Origin: Singulisphaera sp. GP187
GTDB lineage: Bacteria > Planctomycetota > Phycisphaerae > Phycisphaerales > SM1A02
Direction: 5' to 3'
Assembly (NCBI GenBank): GCA_945869475.1
Contig: CAMBOV010000014.1
Span: 1 to 64,000, forward strand
DNA: 64,000 nucleotides
Below the pieces are notes generated by a model that was not told the origin of the DNA, made no database searches, and was given only the letters and a program-made list of their open reading frames with translations. The translations under genes were made by a program, and so were the position numbers. Positions 8,899 through 17,311 of the stretch are shown here, one piece after another; the first letter of the stretch is position 1, and the number at the start of each line of letters is the position of its first letter.

Positions 8899-10565
8899 GT
8901 TGGACTCCCTGTCCGTTGAAGTTCATGTGCGTGAATTGGCACAGAGAATCCCCTGAGTTCGAACGGCTCGAGTGCCACGCTCGCTGCGCCTTGGCTGCGC
9001 AGGCGTGTTTCGTCGTCGACATATACGCGCATTGCTGGCGCTTTCGAGCACAAGCGCGCCGCGAGATTCACGCGCGCACCGAGCACGGTGTAGTCGAGTC
9101 GCTGTGTGCTTCCCATGCATCCCGCGACGACCATGCCGAAAGCGCATCCGATACCGACTTCAATCGGTGGCATCATCACACGATTCGCTTCTTCGCGCGC
9201 CGCGATCATCGCCAGTGCGCATCGCGCCATTCGCGCCGCGTCATCTGGCGCAGACTTCGGCGTGCCAAACGTGACCATGATGAGGTCCCCCACGAACTTG
9301 TCGACGACTCCGCCATGTTCGTAGGCCACTTTCGTCAGCAGCGACATGTGGTGATTCAACAACTCAATGACTTGTGGCGGTTCCATGCGCTCGGTGAGCG
9401 GAGTGAATCCTCGAATGTCGCAGAACAGGATGCCGACTTCCTGAGAGCGCCCTCCAAGGTCAATCTTTCCAGCGAGGAGTTCTTTCGCCACCTCAGGATC
9501 GGCAACCACATCAAGGACGCGCCGGTAGTGATCGCGCAGTGCGAGCCCTTCGCCCATCTCATTGAAGCTGCGAGCGAGCATGCCAAGTTCGCCAGAGTCG
9601 CGCACAGCGACTCGCACGGTGTAATCGCCGCCTTGGATTGCTTGCGCGGCGACCGTCATGTCTGCCACTGGTCGAGAGAGGGTTCGCGCGAGGTACATCG
9701 TGATGACGAGTCCGATTCCAAGCGAAATCGCGGCCGCGACACCCATCCGAGAGACAAGCGCGCTTTCGGCTACGGCGAGCGGTGCGAGACTCGTGATCGC
9801 AACAAACTGCGTCGCAGGTGACTGCACAATCGTTCGGACGTAGGCGATCTGACTCTCGCCGGCAGATTCGAATTCGACCTCGCTTCCATCGCTCATTCCA
9901 GAGAGCGCACTTTCGACAGAGGTTCGAGCAGCAGTGTCGAGCAGCGTCCCGTAGAGTCGCGAGCCGATTCGCAGTCCAACTTGAAGCAGTGTTCCGTCTT
10001 CAAGAACTACCGGCGCGGGCGCGGTGTACGAAAGTGCGAGCGCGAGGATGCACAGTTGTTCGTCGTCGACGGGATCGACCACAGGTGAGACGATCACTTC
10101 GAAGAGACTCTCGCCGAGTGCGAGATACAGGCTGGAGCTCTGCGTCACGTTGGCGAGGTGCGGCGCGAGACCGCGCGCGACTTCATCGTTGATCACAGCA
10201 GATTCCGCACGAGCGCCGACGACACCGCCGTCGCGCTGAACGAAGACGAAGGTCGAATCTTCGCCACCTCGCGCGAGCGCGAATCGCAGTTCATCTTCTG
10301 CAGTCTTCGAGAGCGCTGTCGCATCGCTCGACTCGATCGCTGCGACGAGTCGCGATGATCGCGCGAGTCGCTGGACATCGTCGCGCGTAACGCTCAGCCT
10401 CAGCGATTGTGTGGCAACGATTCCATCGACCTGCGCGACAAGGGTGTTGCGAAGCGCAGCGAGATAGGAGCGACGAACCGTTGGTACGCCGACAAGCGCG
10501 CCGATGGCGAGTGCGATCAGAACGACGAGAGTCATCGCGATCGCCAACTTAAGGGAGAACTTCAC
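8895..10565 (-). CDS. Membrane class III adenylate cyclase with periplasmic sensor and HAMP domain
   Basis: The product would make cAMP from ATP in response to a periplasmic signal. Domains in order: transmembrane helix about residues 5-27, a periplasmic Cache-like sensor to about residue 255, a second helix (AAAISLGIGLVITMYLARTL), HAMP (LSRPVADMTVAAQAIQGGDY), then a cyclase domain of about 190 residues. The metal aspartates are in FCDIRGFT and GDLIMVTF, the adenine-specifying Lys and Asp in VDKFVGD and LDYTVLG, and the transition-state Asn and Arg in VNLAARL, so the site looks intact and adenylyl-specific. I choose GTG 10565 because it overlaps the upstream stop (GTGA). The frame extends to TTG 10595, inside the upstream gene. 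Confidence 0.9.
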   Translation of the reverse strand: MKFSLKLAIAMTLVVLIALAIGALVGVPTVRRSYLAALRNTLVAQVDGIVATQSLRLSVTRDDVQRLARSSRLVAAIESSDATALSKTAEDELRFALARGGEDSTFVFVQRDGGVVGARAESAVINDEVARGLAPHLANVTQSSSLYLALGESLFEVIVSPVVDPVDDEQLCILALALSYTAPAPVVLEDGTLLQVGLRIGSRLYGTLLDTAARTSVESALSGMSDGSEVEFESAGESQIAYVRTIVQSPATQFVAITSLAPLAVAESALVSRMGVAAAISLGIGLVITMYLARTLSRPVADMTVAAQAIQGGDYTVRVAVRDSGELGMLARSFNEMGEGLALRDHYRRVLDVVADPEVAKELLAGKIDLGGRSQEVGILFCDIRGFTPLTERMEPPQVIELLNHHMSLLTKVAYEHGGVVDKFVGDLIMVTFGTPKSAPDDAARMARCALAMIAAREEANRVMMPPIEVGIGCAFGMVVAGCMGSTQRLDYTVLGARVNLAARLCSKAPAMRVYVDDETRLRSQGAASVALEPFELRGFSVPIHAHELQRTGSPT

Positions 10566-11326
10566 TTGGACGGATTCTCCACGAGCGTCGCCCAATCAAC
10601 TTCGAGCGTCTGTCCTGCTGCGAGGTCGATGGACCTCTCGACTTGCTTCTTCGGCGAGAGCCAGATCGTGACCGTGTGCGTGCCGGGGGCGATCCCAGAG
10701 ATTTCGAATGAGCCGTCGGGTTGCGTGCGTGCGAACCACGGAGTGTCGACCACGATGACGGTCGCGCGCATGTGTTCGTGCACTTCGCAGAAGAGTTGCA
10801 CCAAGCCTGGCTTGTCGAAGACGATCGCGTCTCGTTCTTCGCCCTTGAGATACCGACCGAGATCGAAGCGCTTGGTGTCGGAGTAACTGAAGACGCTGTG
10901 ATACATCGTGTCTTCGTTTGGGAAGACGATTGGCGTTCCCGTTTGCACGATGGTGAGTGCGGGACGAAATTGAAATCCCTGTTGCTCGATGCGCGCGACA
11001 GGTGCGGTTGCAGGATCGAGCGGCGCCGATGCGGATGCCGATGCCGATGAAATCCACACGCAGCTCGTCGCGGATTCTGCGGGCTCGACTTTGATCGCGG
11101 GCTTCGCGCCATAGTCCTTTGTTGGCGGAGCGGGCTTGCGTGGCAAGACCGCGACTCGCCCCCTGAGCGTGCCGGTCGTGAGCGCCAGTGTCGTCGCGGT
11201 TGGAGTCGTCGCGGCCGCCGCAGCCTGCGCGGTCAATTGCGGCGTCGGCGCTGGCAGATCATCTGCGCCGAAGCCCACGATCATCGAGAGTGCGAGCGGA
11301 CCGCCAACGACTTTCGCAACTCTCAT
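10562..11326 (-). CDS. Cupredoxin-like secreted copper protein with carboxypeptidase-regulatory-like domain
   Basis: The start at ATG 11326 is followed by a signal peptide (VVGGPLALSMIVGFG). Longer upstream frames are rejected because they run through gene debris. The cupredoxin fold has all type I copper ligands: His in NEDTMYHSVFS, then Cys, His and Met in FCEVHEHM (C-x2-H-x2-M). After it comes a beta-sandwich typical of carboxypeptidase-regulatory domains (TQPDGSFEISGIAPGTHTVT). Similar proteins are annotated as methylamine-utilization or plastocyanin-like, but no methylamine dehydrogenase is present here. It would be an exported electron carrier or copper-dependent sensor. It is the first gene of an operon with the cyclase (4-base overlap) and the beta-barrel, which suggests a signalling role. 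Confidence 0.85.
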   Translation of the reverse strand: MRVAKVVGGPLALSMIVGFGADDLPAPTPQLTAQAAAAATTPTATTLALTTGTLRGRVAVLPRKPAPPTKDYGAKPAIKVEPAESATSCVWISSASASASAPLDPATAPVARIEQQGFQFRPALTIVQTGTPIVFPNEDTMYHSVFSYSDTKRFDLGRYLKGEERDAIVFDKPGLVQLFCEVHEHMRATVIVVDTPWFARTQPDGSFEISGIAPGTHTVTIWLSPKKQVERSIDLAAGQTLEVDWATLVENPSK

Positions 11327-11427
11327 GCGTCGATTGTAGCAAAATGAAGACGCCGCCTCGTCTGGCGCACGATTTGTTGGCACACCGATTTTGGAAATTC
11401 GAAGGCGATGTCTGAGATGAAGAATCC

Positions 11428-11725
11428 TTGTTCTCTTTGAATAACGCACCAGCAGCGCAGGGAGGGCGAAGCCCATTCGCACGAGTCGCCACGTGGATGA
11501 CGAAGACTTCGCTCGGCATCGGTGGCGACCATCAGTTGAGTCCGCTCTCGTGGTTGGGAGTGCTCTACGTTCTTGAGGGAAACTCCAATGGCGGACAGGT
11601 GATCGCTCGGGTGTTTCGCAAGGCGCGGAGCAGCTGGCAATCGTCGCTGGCGCCGCCGCGACCTTTCGAGGCATCACCGAGCTGATGGACTCGTTCGATT
11701 CATCAACCTCTGTTCATTCACCCTC
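11428..11725 (+). pseudogene. Heme-oxygenase-like (HO/TenA fold) fragment
   Basis: One frame reads LSPLSWLGVLYVLEGNSNGG and QVIARVFRKA (about 11536-11626), resembling the conserved central helix of bacterial biliverdin-producing heme oxygenases (LYVLEGS-GG). Right after it the reading shifts by one base to EQLAIVAGAAATFRGITELM, resembling the C-terminal helix of the same fold. No N-terminal half with the proximal heme His was found. It overlaps no real gene and sits upstream of the cupredoxin operon. Confidence 0.45.
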
Positions 11726-12068
11726 ACTCTCCATCGAAACTCTCCCAAGGTCCAGCATCAACATCAGCGTCGTTCCAACCCTCGTCGCTTCAACTGTCAC
11801 CTGCGTCACCACTCAAGCGGCGGTCGTTGGATTTCATGAGTCCTTCGCACAAAACGCGGCGAACTGGCAGGGTGCATCAAGTGCGATCACACTCGGCTGG
11901 CGAAGCCGCGCAGTTCACTCTGAACGCATTCTGAACTATTCGTTCGCGAAAGGTGAACGCATCCTGCACACACCCTGCGCGGGAGCCAATTACTGTTTCG
12001 AACCAAGACTTGTCGAGCCGCGACGGATTCGCTCCCGTCGTTGCGTCTGTTGTTCCCACGAGCGTTGA
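11685..12068 (+). pseudogene. Debris of a secreted protein gene (signal peptide plus start of a surface domain)
   Basis: An open frame of 127 codons whose middle resembles a signal peptide (ISVVPTLVASTVTC, then a short Ala region) followed by VGFHESFAQNAANWQG. That last pattern resembles the first strand of planctomycete dockerin-tailed surface proteins (G-F-x-E-x-F-x-x-N-x-x-x-W). The sequence afterwards becomes Arg/Cys-rich and non-protein-like, so the gene looks truncated or shifted. Whether any part is expressed is unknown. Confidence 0.3.
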
Positions 12069-12077
12069 GTCTCAACC

Positions 12078-13091
12078 ATGAATCACGCTGGTCCCCGAGT
12101 TCGAATCTTCGCCATTGCATGCATGATCGCCAGCGCGACTCTCTGCGATGGCGTCGCGAGTGCGTACGCGCAGCAGACACCTGTCACCGCGCCCGCGAAG
12201 AAGGCGATGTTGATTCCGCCAGCCACTCGCAAGGTCACGCCACCGAAGGCGATCGCGCCGACTGTGACGGTTGCACCACCTGAAACTGCTGCGCCGACTG
12301 AAACTGTTGCACCGACTGTGACGGTTGCACCATCTGAAACTGCTGCGCCGACTGAAACTGCTGCGCCGACTGAAACTGCTGCGCCATCTGAAACTGCGAA
12401 GCCAACACTTGACGAGACGCGCCTCACTCTCAACAAGTGGATTGAGACTCAGCAGATCATCTCGAAAGAGCGCAACGACTGGCAGCAGGGAAAAGAGATC
12501 GTGCAGGGACGCATCGAACTCGTCTCGAAAGAAGTTGGATTGATCAAAGAAAAAGTCGCGGTCGCCGAAGGCGCGGTCGTCGAATCGAACAAAACGCGCG
12601 ATGAACTCATCGCAGAGAACGACGTTCTGAAAGACGCGACGGCGCGCCTCGCAACGGCCGTCACACAAATGGAAGTGCAGATTCGCACCCTCGCAAAGTT
12701 GATGCCTGAGCCGATCCACGCCCGCGTGCGACCGCTACTGCAGCGAGTGCCGGTCGATCCATCAAAGACGCTCGTCTCGACCGCCGAACGCTTTCAAAAT
12801 GTGCTCGGGATTCTCAATGAACTCAACAAAGCGAACAGCGAGATTGCAGTGCACTACGAGATTCGCACTCTTGCCGACGGCACATCGAGCGAAGTACAGG
12901 TGCTCTACGTCGGACTCTCGCAGGCGTACTACCTGAGTCCGCGCGGAGAAGCGGGCATCGGTCGTCCCAGCGACGATGGCTGGAAGTGGCAGCCGGCACC
13001 ACTCGCAGCACCTGGAGTTCTCACGGCACTTGAAATTCTTCAAGGCAAGCACACGCCATCCTTTGTTCCTCTTCCGATGCAAATCAAATGA
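12078..13091 (+). CDS. DUF3450 periplasmic coiled-coil protein of a TonB system
   Basis: A signal peptide (residues 1-32, ending SAYAQQ) is followed by a Pro/Thr/Glu-rich repeat segment (residues 60-110) encoded by 18-base tandem repeats. A long coiled coil comes next (about 110-205: LNKWIETQQIISKERNDWQQ and on), then the globular DUF3450 end (QVLYVGLSQAYYLSP, GRPSDDGWKWQ). DUF3450 proteins regularly lie first in operons with an N-terminally extended ExbB, ExbD, TonB and a TPR protein, as here. The stop overlaps the start of the ExbB-like gene by four bases. It probably acts in the periplasm to assist energy transfer to outer-membrane receptors; its exact role is not established. Confidence 0.85.
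   Translation: MNHAGPRVRIFAIACMIASATLCDGVASAYAQQTPVTAPAKKAMLIPPATRKVTPPKAIAPTVTVAPPETAAPTETVAPTVTVAPSETAAPTETAAPTETAAPSETAKPTLDETRLTLNKWIETQQIISKERNDWQQGKEIVQGRIELVSKEVGLIKEKVAVAEGAVVESNKTRDELIAENDVLKDATARLATAVTQMEVQIRTLAKLMPEPIHARVRPLLQRVPVDPSKTLVSTAERFQNVLGILNELNKANSEIAVHYEIRTLADGTSSEVQVLYVGLSQAYYLSPRGEAGIGRPSDDGWKWQPAPLAAPGVLTALEILQGKHTPSFVPLPMQIK
12264..12405 (+). repeat. 18-base coding tandem repeats (APTETA units)
   Basis: Within the DUF3450 gene, imperfect 18-base units such as GCTGCGCCGACTGAAACT repeat about seven times, encoding APTETA/APSETA/APTVTV. The units nearest the 3' end are almost identical, which points to recent copy-number change. The region is a flexible spacer after the signal peptide. 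Confidence 0.8.
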
Positions 13092-14521
13092 ACCTCGCAC
13101 CACGATCGATTCATACTTTTATCTTCGCACTGCTCGCGAGCAGCGCGGCATTCGCGCAGTCGCCAGAACCAACGGTCGATGGCAGTGCGACCATCAGCCA
13201 AGCAGCGCGCAGTGCCGAGAATGAACTCAGCAAGAGCATCGCCGAACTCAACGCTGCTCGTGCGCACGTCGCGATTGAAAAACTTCCTCTCTCGCAGCAG
13301 TTGACCGCGCTTGAAGGCGAGGTCATCCAATTGCGCCGCGAAGGCGACGCAGTGCAACGGCTCGTCGACGCGGGAGCGCTCGAGATCGCAACGATGAAGT
13401 CACAGGCGAAGGCACGACAGGATGAACTGACCTACATCGAGAGTCTGCTCGACGAGTATGCGCGAACATTCGAATCGAAAGTCGGCGTCGGAGAGATGCA
13501 GATCTACGGCGAAGCGGCCGAGACAGCCAAGCAAGCCATCGAGAACAAGACGCTCACACCGTCGGAGCGCTTCGAACGGCAAACTTCATTTGCAGAGACA
13601 TCGATCAAGCGTCTTTTCGATGTGATCGGCGGATCGCGTTTCAAGGGCGTCGGCGTCGACACACTCGGAACGGTTCTCAACGGACAGTTCGCGATGATCG
13701 GTCCAATCACGCTCTTTCGCGCCGACTCTGGAACCGCCGGAGTCGCAGTCGCGCAACCGGGTTCGCCCAATCCACTCATTCGTCCTCTTGATGAGGAACT
13801 CTCAGCTGCCATCGGCACACTCGTCGCAACAGGAGAGGGCACGCTGCCGCTTGATCCATCACGCGGCGGTGCGTTGAAGGCGCTGGTGCAGAAGACAAAT
13901 CTCTTACACATCTTCGAGAAGGGGGGTCCGATCATGTGGCCACTGCTCGCCGCATCGGTGCTCGCGCTGGCGGTGGTGCTTGAGCGCGTGCTCTTCTTGC
14001 TGAACGAAGGTCGCAAGCGAAGTCCGAAGTCTCTGAGCAAGTTCTTCGTCGAGGTTGGTAAGGGCAATCTCGTCGAGGCGATCGCGATCTCGAATGGCTG
14101 CAAGGATGGCATCGTCAACACACTCGGCTACGCACTGTCCCACCGCGATCAATCACTTGGGCACGCGCTCGCACTCGCTGAAACGCGAACGTTGAAGCGC
14201 TACCGCCGAGGACTCGCGATTCTCGACACGGTCATCACACTTGCGCCGCTTCTTGGACTTCTCGGCACGGTCACTGGAATGATGGCGTCGTTCTCGGTGA
14301 TCGGCGGCGACCTCAGTTCGCCTGGTGCGATTACGGGTGGAATCTCTGAGGCGCTCATCGCAACCGCGTTTGGACTCGTCATCGCGATCATCGCGCTCTT
14401 GCCCTTCAACTATCTCAACACGCAGATCGAGCAGATCGAAAATGAGATGGTCGGATGCGGCGCGCAACTCAAGTTGCTCGTTGAGCCAGGGCTCGAAGCA
14501 CACGCCGCGGGAGGCGGCTGA
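13088..14521 (+). CDS. TtpC-like ExbB proton channel with N-terminal periplasmic extension
   Basis: This 477-residue protein has a signal peptide (to about residue 23, SSAAFAQ), a periplasmic coiled-coil region (about 40-130), a small domain to about 270, and then a complete MotA/TolQ/ExbB module. The module has three transmembrane segments: IMWPLLAASVLALAVVLERV, DTVITLAPLLGLLGTVTGMM and ALIATAFGLVIAIIALLPFN. N-terminally extended ExbB proteins are called TtpC in the Vibrio TonB2 system, where a separate ordinary ExbB is also present. No second exbB exists here; exbD follows directly. The protein would form the proton channel that drives TonB. Confidence 0.9.
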   Translation: MNLAPRSIHTFIFALLASSAAFAQSPEPTVDGSATISQAARSAENELSKSIAELNAARAHVAIEKLPLSQQLTALEGEVIQLRREGDAVQRLVDAGALEIATMKSQAKARQDELTYIESLLDEYARTFESKVGVGEMQIYGEAAETAKQAIENKTLTPSERFERQTSFAETSIKRLFDVIGGSRFKGVGVDTLGTVLNGQFAMIGPITLFRADSGTAGVAVAQPGSPNPLIRPLDEELSAAIGTLVATGEGTLPLDPSRGGALKALVQKTNLLHIFEKGGPIMWPLLAASVLALAVVLERVLFLLNEGRKRSPKSLSKFFVEVGKGNLVEAIAISNGCKDGIVNTLGYALSHRDQSLGHALALAETRTLKRYRRGLAILDTVITLAPLLGLLGTVTGMMASFSVIGGDLSSPGAITGGISEALIATAFGLVIAIIALLPFNYLNTQIEQIENEMVGCGAQLKLLVEPGLEAHAAGGG

Positions 14522-14523
14522 CC

Positions 14524-14955
14524 GTGGCCGGCGGTGGAGGCGGGCGCACCCGCAGCAAGAAGAAGAAGGCACGACTCGAGATCATCCCGCTCATCGACAT
14601 CATTTTCTTTCTGCTCGCGACCTTCATCATGGTCTCGCTGAGCATGTCGAAGAATCAAGGGGTCAACGTTGCGCTTCCGGGCGCATCGACTGCGCAGAAT
14701 TTGGGTGATCAGAAGGAACTCGACAAGGCCGTCACGCTCAGCGTGAACGAGAAGGGCGAAGTCTTCTTCAATAAAGACAAGATCACTGTTGCACAGTTGC
14801 CGATGAAATTGCAGACGTACAAGACGATGACCAAAGATCCCAAGGTCATCATCAACAGTGATAGCGGCGCCGACTTCAAACACGTCGTGACCGTGCTTGA
14901 CGAAGTGCGAAAGATCGGAATCGCCAAGGTCGGCATCAACACGGATAAGAAGTAA
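14524..14955 (+). CDS. exbD: ExbD biopolymer transport protein
   Basis: The GTG start at 14524 is two bases after the exbB-like stop. The 143-residue product has a basic Gly/Arg/Lys N-terminus, then LEIIPLIDIIFFLLATFIMV, the single ExbD transmembrane helix with the essential Asp (PLID) that carries protons. A periplasmic domain follows (VTLSVNEKGEVFFNKD, KVIINSDSGADFKHVVTVLD). Length and motifs are typical. It works with the ExbB-like protein to energise TonB. Confidence 0.95.
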   Translation: MAGGGGGRTRSKKKKARLEIIPLIDIIFFLLATFIMVSLSMSKNQGVNVALPGASTAQNLGDQKELDKAVTLSVNEKGEVFFNKDKITVAQLPMKLQTYKTMTKDPKVIINSDSGADFKHVVTVLDEVRKIGIAKVGINTDKK

Positions 14956-14957
14956 CG

Positions 14958-15671
14958 ATGATCCGAATCGTGCTAGGTGCATTCGGTGCGGTGATCGTGC
15001 ATGTTGCGATCCTTCTCTTTGGAGGGATTCTCTTCATGCACGACGATGAAGGTGCGTCGAGCAAGCGCGATGTCGAACTGCTCAGCACCGAGCCTGAGAA
15101 GGATAAGCCTGAAGAGAAACCAGAGGAGACTCCAGAGCAGGAGCCGCTGAAGTCTGAGAATGAGCCGCCGCCCGATCCAAACGACGTCATCAAGAGCGTC
15201 GATGTCGCCGCCGTGAGTGATGATGCTCCGGCGCTCGACGCGGCAAGTCTCAGTGCGCTCGAACAGGCGCTCAACGGAAACTCGGGTGGAGGTGGCGACT
15301 TCGGCGGCGGCGCGTCGCTCGCTGGTGGAGGGCGCATCGGCGGCACGGGTCGCGGCGGCGGTGAGTCTGAGCAACTCGACGGCGCGTTCAGCATGTCGGA
15401 GATCGACCAGAAACCCCGGGCCGTGCATCAGGTCGCAGGCACCTATCCCGCAGAGTTGCGTTCGAAGAAAATCGAGGGTGTCGTCGCAGTGATTTTTATC
15501 GTCGATGAGTCAGGCCGAGTTGTGAATCCGCGCGTCGAGAAGTCATCCCATACAGAGTTCGAGAAGCCAGCGCTTGACGCGCTGCGGCAGTGGAAGTTCG
15601 AGCCGGCACTGAAAAGTGGCAAGCCTGTGAGCTGTCGGATGCGCGTTCCATTTCGATTTCAAACGAGATAA
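14958..15671 (+). CDS. tonB: TonB energy transducer
   Basis: An N-terminal signal anchor (residues 1-24, LGAFGAVIVHVAILLFGGIL) carries a His in the membrane helix, as in TonB. It leads into an acidic Pro/Glu/Lys spacer (EPEKDKPEEKPEETPEQEP) and a Gly-rich linker, and then a C-terminal TonB domain of about 90 residues (YPAELRSKKIEGVVAVIFIV, ALDALRQWKFEPALKSGKPV, ending RVPFRFQTR). It spans the periplasm and contacts the TonB box of receptors, the obvious client being the receptor encoded at 20351. The gene begins two bases after exbD. Confidence 0.93.
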   Translation: MIRIVLGAFGAVIVHVAILLFGGILFMHDDEGASSKRDVELLSTEPEKDKPEEKPEETPEQEPLKSENEPPPDPNDVIKSVDVAAVSDDAPALDAASLSALEQALNGNSGGGGDFGGGASLAGGGRIGGTGRGGGESEQLDGAFSMSEIDQKPRAVHQVAGTYPAELRSKKIEGVVAVIFIVDESGRVVNPRVEKSSHTEFEKPALDALRQWKFEPALKSGKPVSCRMRVPFRFQTR

Positions 15672-15674
15672 CTA

Positions 15675-17078
15675 ATGAACATGAATCAATCCATCAGCAC
15701 AATCACCATCATCTGCCTCGCGCTCGCATCGGCAGTTGCACGAGCGGATGACTCGGCTCCGCTTCCGTCGATGACGATTGCGCAGCCAGACCTCGCACTC
15801 ATCTGGAATGATCCAGGCTTTCAGAAATCATTCGTCGGCGGCTACGGCATCAACGCTGAAGTTGAGCCACGCATCTCACAAGATGACCTGGCGCTGCTCG
15901 AGCTCGTGCGGCAGCTGATGGGCGACAACCTTGCTGCAGCCGAAGCATTGCTGCGCGATTCAGTACAGCCCGAGTCGTCAGCGACGCTCGATCTCACGCT
16001 CGGCGGCACGCGCTTTCAACAGGACAAACTCGATGAAGCACTCGCGAACTACCGCAGCGCGGTCGCGAAGTTTCCGACCTTTCGCCGCGCCTATCGCTGC
16101 ATCGGGTTGATCTGCACGCGCACGAGTGACTTCGACGGCGCGATCGCAGCTTTCAACAGGATGATCGAACTCGGCGCCGCCGATGCGTACACCTATGGAT
16201 TGCTCGGCTACTGCCATAGTGCAAAGCAGGACTATCAGCCCGCAGAAGCGGCGTACCGAAACGCGCTGCTCCTTCAGCCCCAGAGTGTTGAGTGGCGACT
16301 CGGGCTGACGCGATCGGTGTTCAAGCAGGCGAAGTATGAGGATGCTGCGAGTTTGCTCGATGTACTGCTCAACACATTTCCAGACAAGGCAGACTTCTGG
16401 TTACTGCAAGCTCACACGTATCTGGGATTGAAGCAGCCGGTGAACGCCGCGGTCAATCTTGAGATTCTCGACTCGATCGGCAAGTCAACCGCCGACAGTC
16501 TCTACACGCTTGGCGACATCTATATCTCGCAGACCCTTCCAGATCTCGCGGTGCGCGCGTACGAGCGGGCGTTTCTGAACAGTCCAAGGCAGGATGTCAC
16601 ACGCGCGATGCGGTCGTCTGAGTTGCTCGCCTCGCGCGGCGGAGTTGCTGCGGCGAATGCGCTCATCGAGGTGATCAAGGCGAATGCCGCCGAGACCCTC
16701 AGCGATGCACAGCGCACGAAACTTCTCAAGCTTCAAGCGCGTCTGGCGATGAGCGCCGGCAAAGGTGATGACGCAACGGCGGCTGCCCTCGAAGAGATTG
16801 TGCAGATGGATCCACTCGATGGTGAGGCGCTCATGCTGCTCGGCCAGCACTACAACCGCGCCGCGAAGCCCGACCATGCGATTATGTACTACGAACGCGC
16901 TGCGGGCATCGACGCATTCACTGCAAATGCAAAGGTGAAGATCGCGCAGATTCTCGTCTCGCAAGCTCGTTTCGCCGAGGCGCTTCCGCTCTTGCGCGAT
17001 GCACAGTCATTGAAACCACGGGATGACGTCGCTCGGTACATCGAACAGGTTGAGCGCGCGTCCAAGAGTAAGAATTGA
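15675..17078 (+). CDS. TPR-repeat periplasmic protein of the TonB operon
   Basis: A signal peptide (residues 1-24, ALASAVARADD) precedes a run of tetratricopeptide-like helix pairs to the C-terminus, for example DEALANYRSAVAKFPTFRRA, DFDGAIAAFNRMIELGAADA and DYQPAEAAYRNALLLQPQSV. TPR proteins close the DUF3450 - ExbB - ExbD - TonB operons and are known accessory factors in Vibrio TonB2-type systems (TtpC/TtpB context). It starts four bases after tonB. It probably organises the periplasmic complex. Confidence 0.88.
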   Translation: MNMNQSISTITIICLALASAVARADDSAPLPSMTIAQPDLALIWNDPGFQKSFVGGYGINAEVEPRISQDDLALLELVRQLMGDNLAAAEALLRDSVQPESSATLDLTLGGTRFQQDKLDEALANYRSAVAKFPTFRRAYRCIGLICTRTSDFDGAIAAFNRMIELGAADAYTYGLLGYCHSAKQDYQPAEAAYRNALLLQPQSVEWRLGLTRSVFKQAKYEDAASLLDVLLNTFPDKADFWLLQAHTYLGLKQPVNAAVNLEILDSIGKSTADSLYTLGDIYISQTLPDLAVRAYERAFLNSPRQDVTRAMRSSELLASRGGVAAANALIEVIKANAAETLSDAQRTKLLKLQARLAMSAGKGDDATAAALEEIVQMDPLDGEALMLLGQHYNRAAKPDHAIMYYERAAGIDAFTANAKVKIAQILVSQARFAEALPLLRDAQSLKPRDDVARYIEQVERASKSKN

Positions 17079-17311
17079 TTCACGAGGCGGGCGCGTTAAC
17101 GCAACACTCGCAATTCGTTCACGCATTCTTCGCACGATCTGCACACGAGCGCGCGCAGTGTTTATGACAATCTCGCGCATGACTCTTCATCGACTCCTAA
17201 CCAAGCGCACATCTGAGCAGGTGCACCTGAGGCTTAGATTTTGACTCGTGAATGGATCGACGTTCGATTCATCACTGCGCGTCTCATCTCAAACTCGAAA
17301 GGTTCTCACAC
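17079..17311 (+). other. Intergenic region before the beta-helix gene
   Basis: These 233 bases between the TPR gene and ATG 17312 hold no ORF I trust. The last part has an A-rich AAAGG ribosome-site candidate at about 17298. No terminator hairpin was found after the TPR gene, so read-through from the TonB operon is possible, as is an internal promoter here. Confidence 0.4.

Noticed and set aside
11327-11677. N-terminal extension of the cupredoxin gene
   Set aside because: The extension is read from the antisense of the heme-oxygenase-like debris; the signal peptide begins at 11326.
12264-12405. Possible CRISPR-like repeat
   Set aside because: Units are directly adjacent, 18 bases, in frame and encode a spacer; there are no unique spacers.
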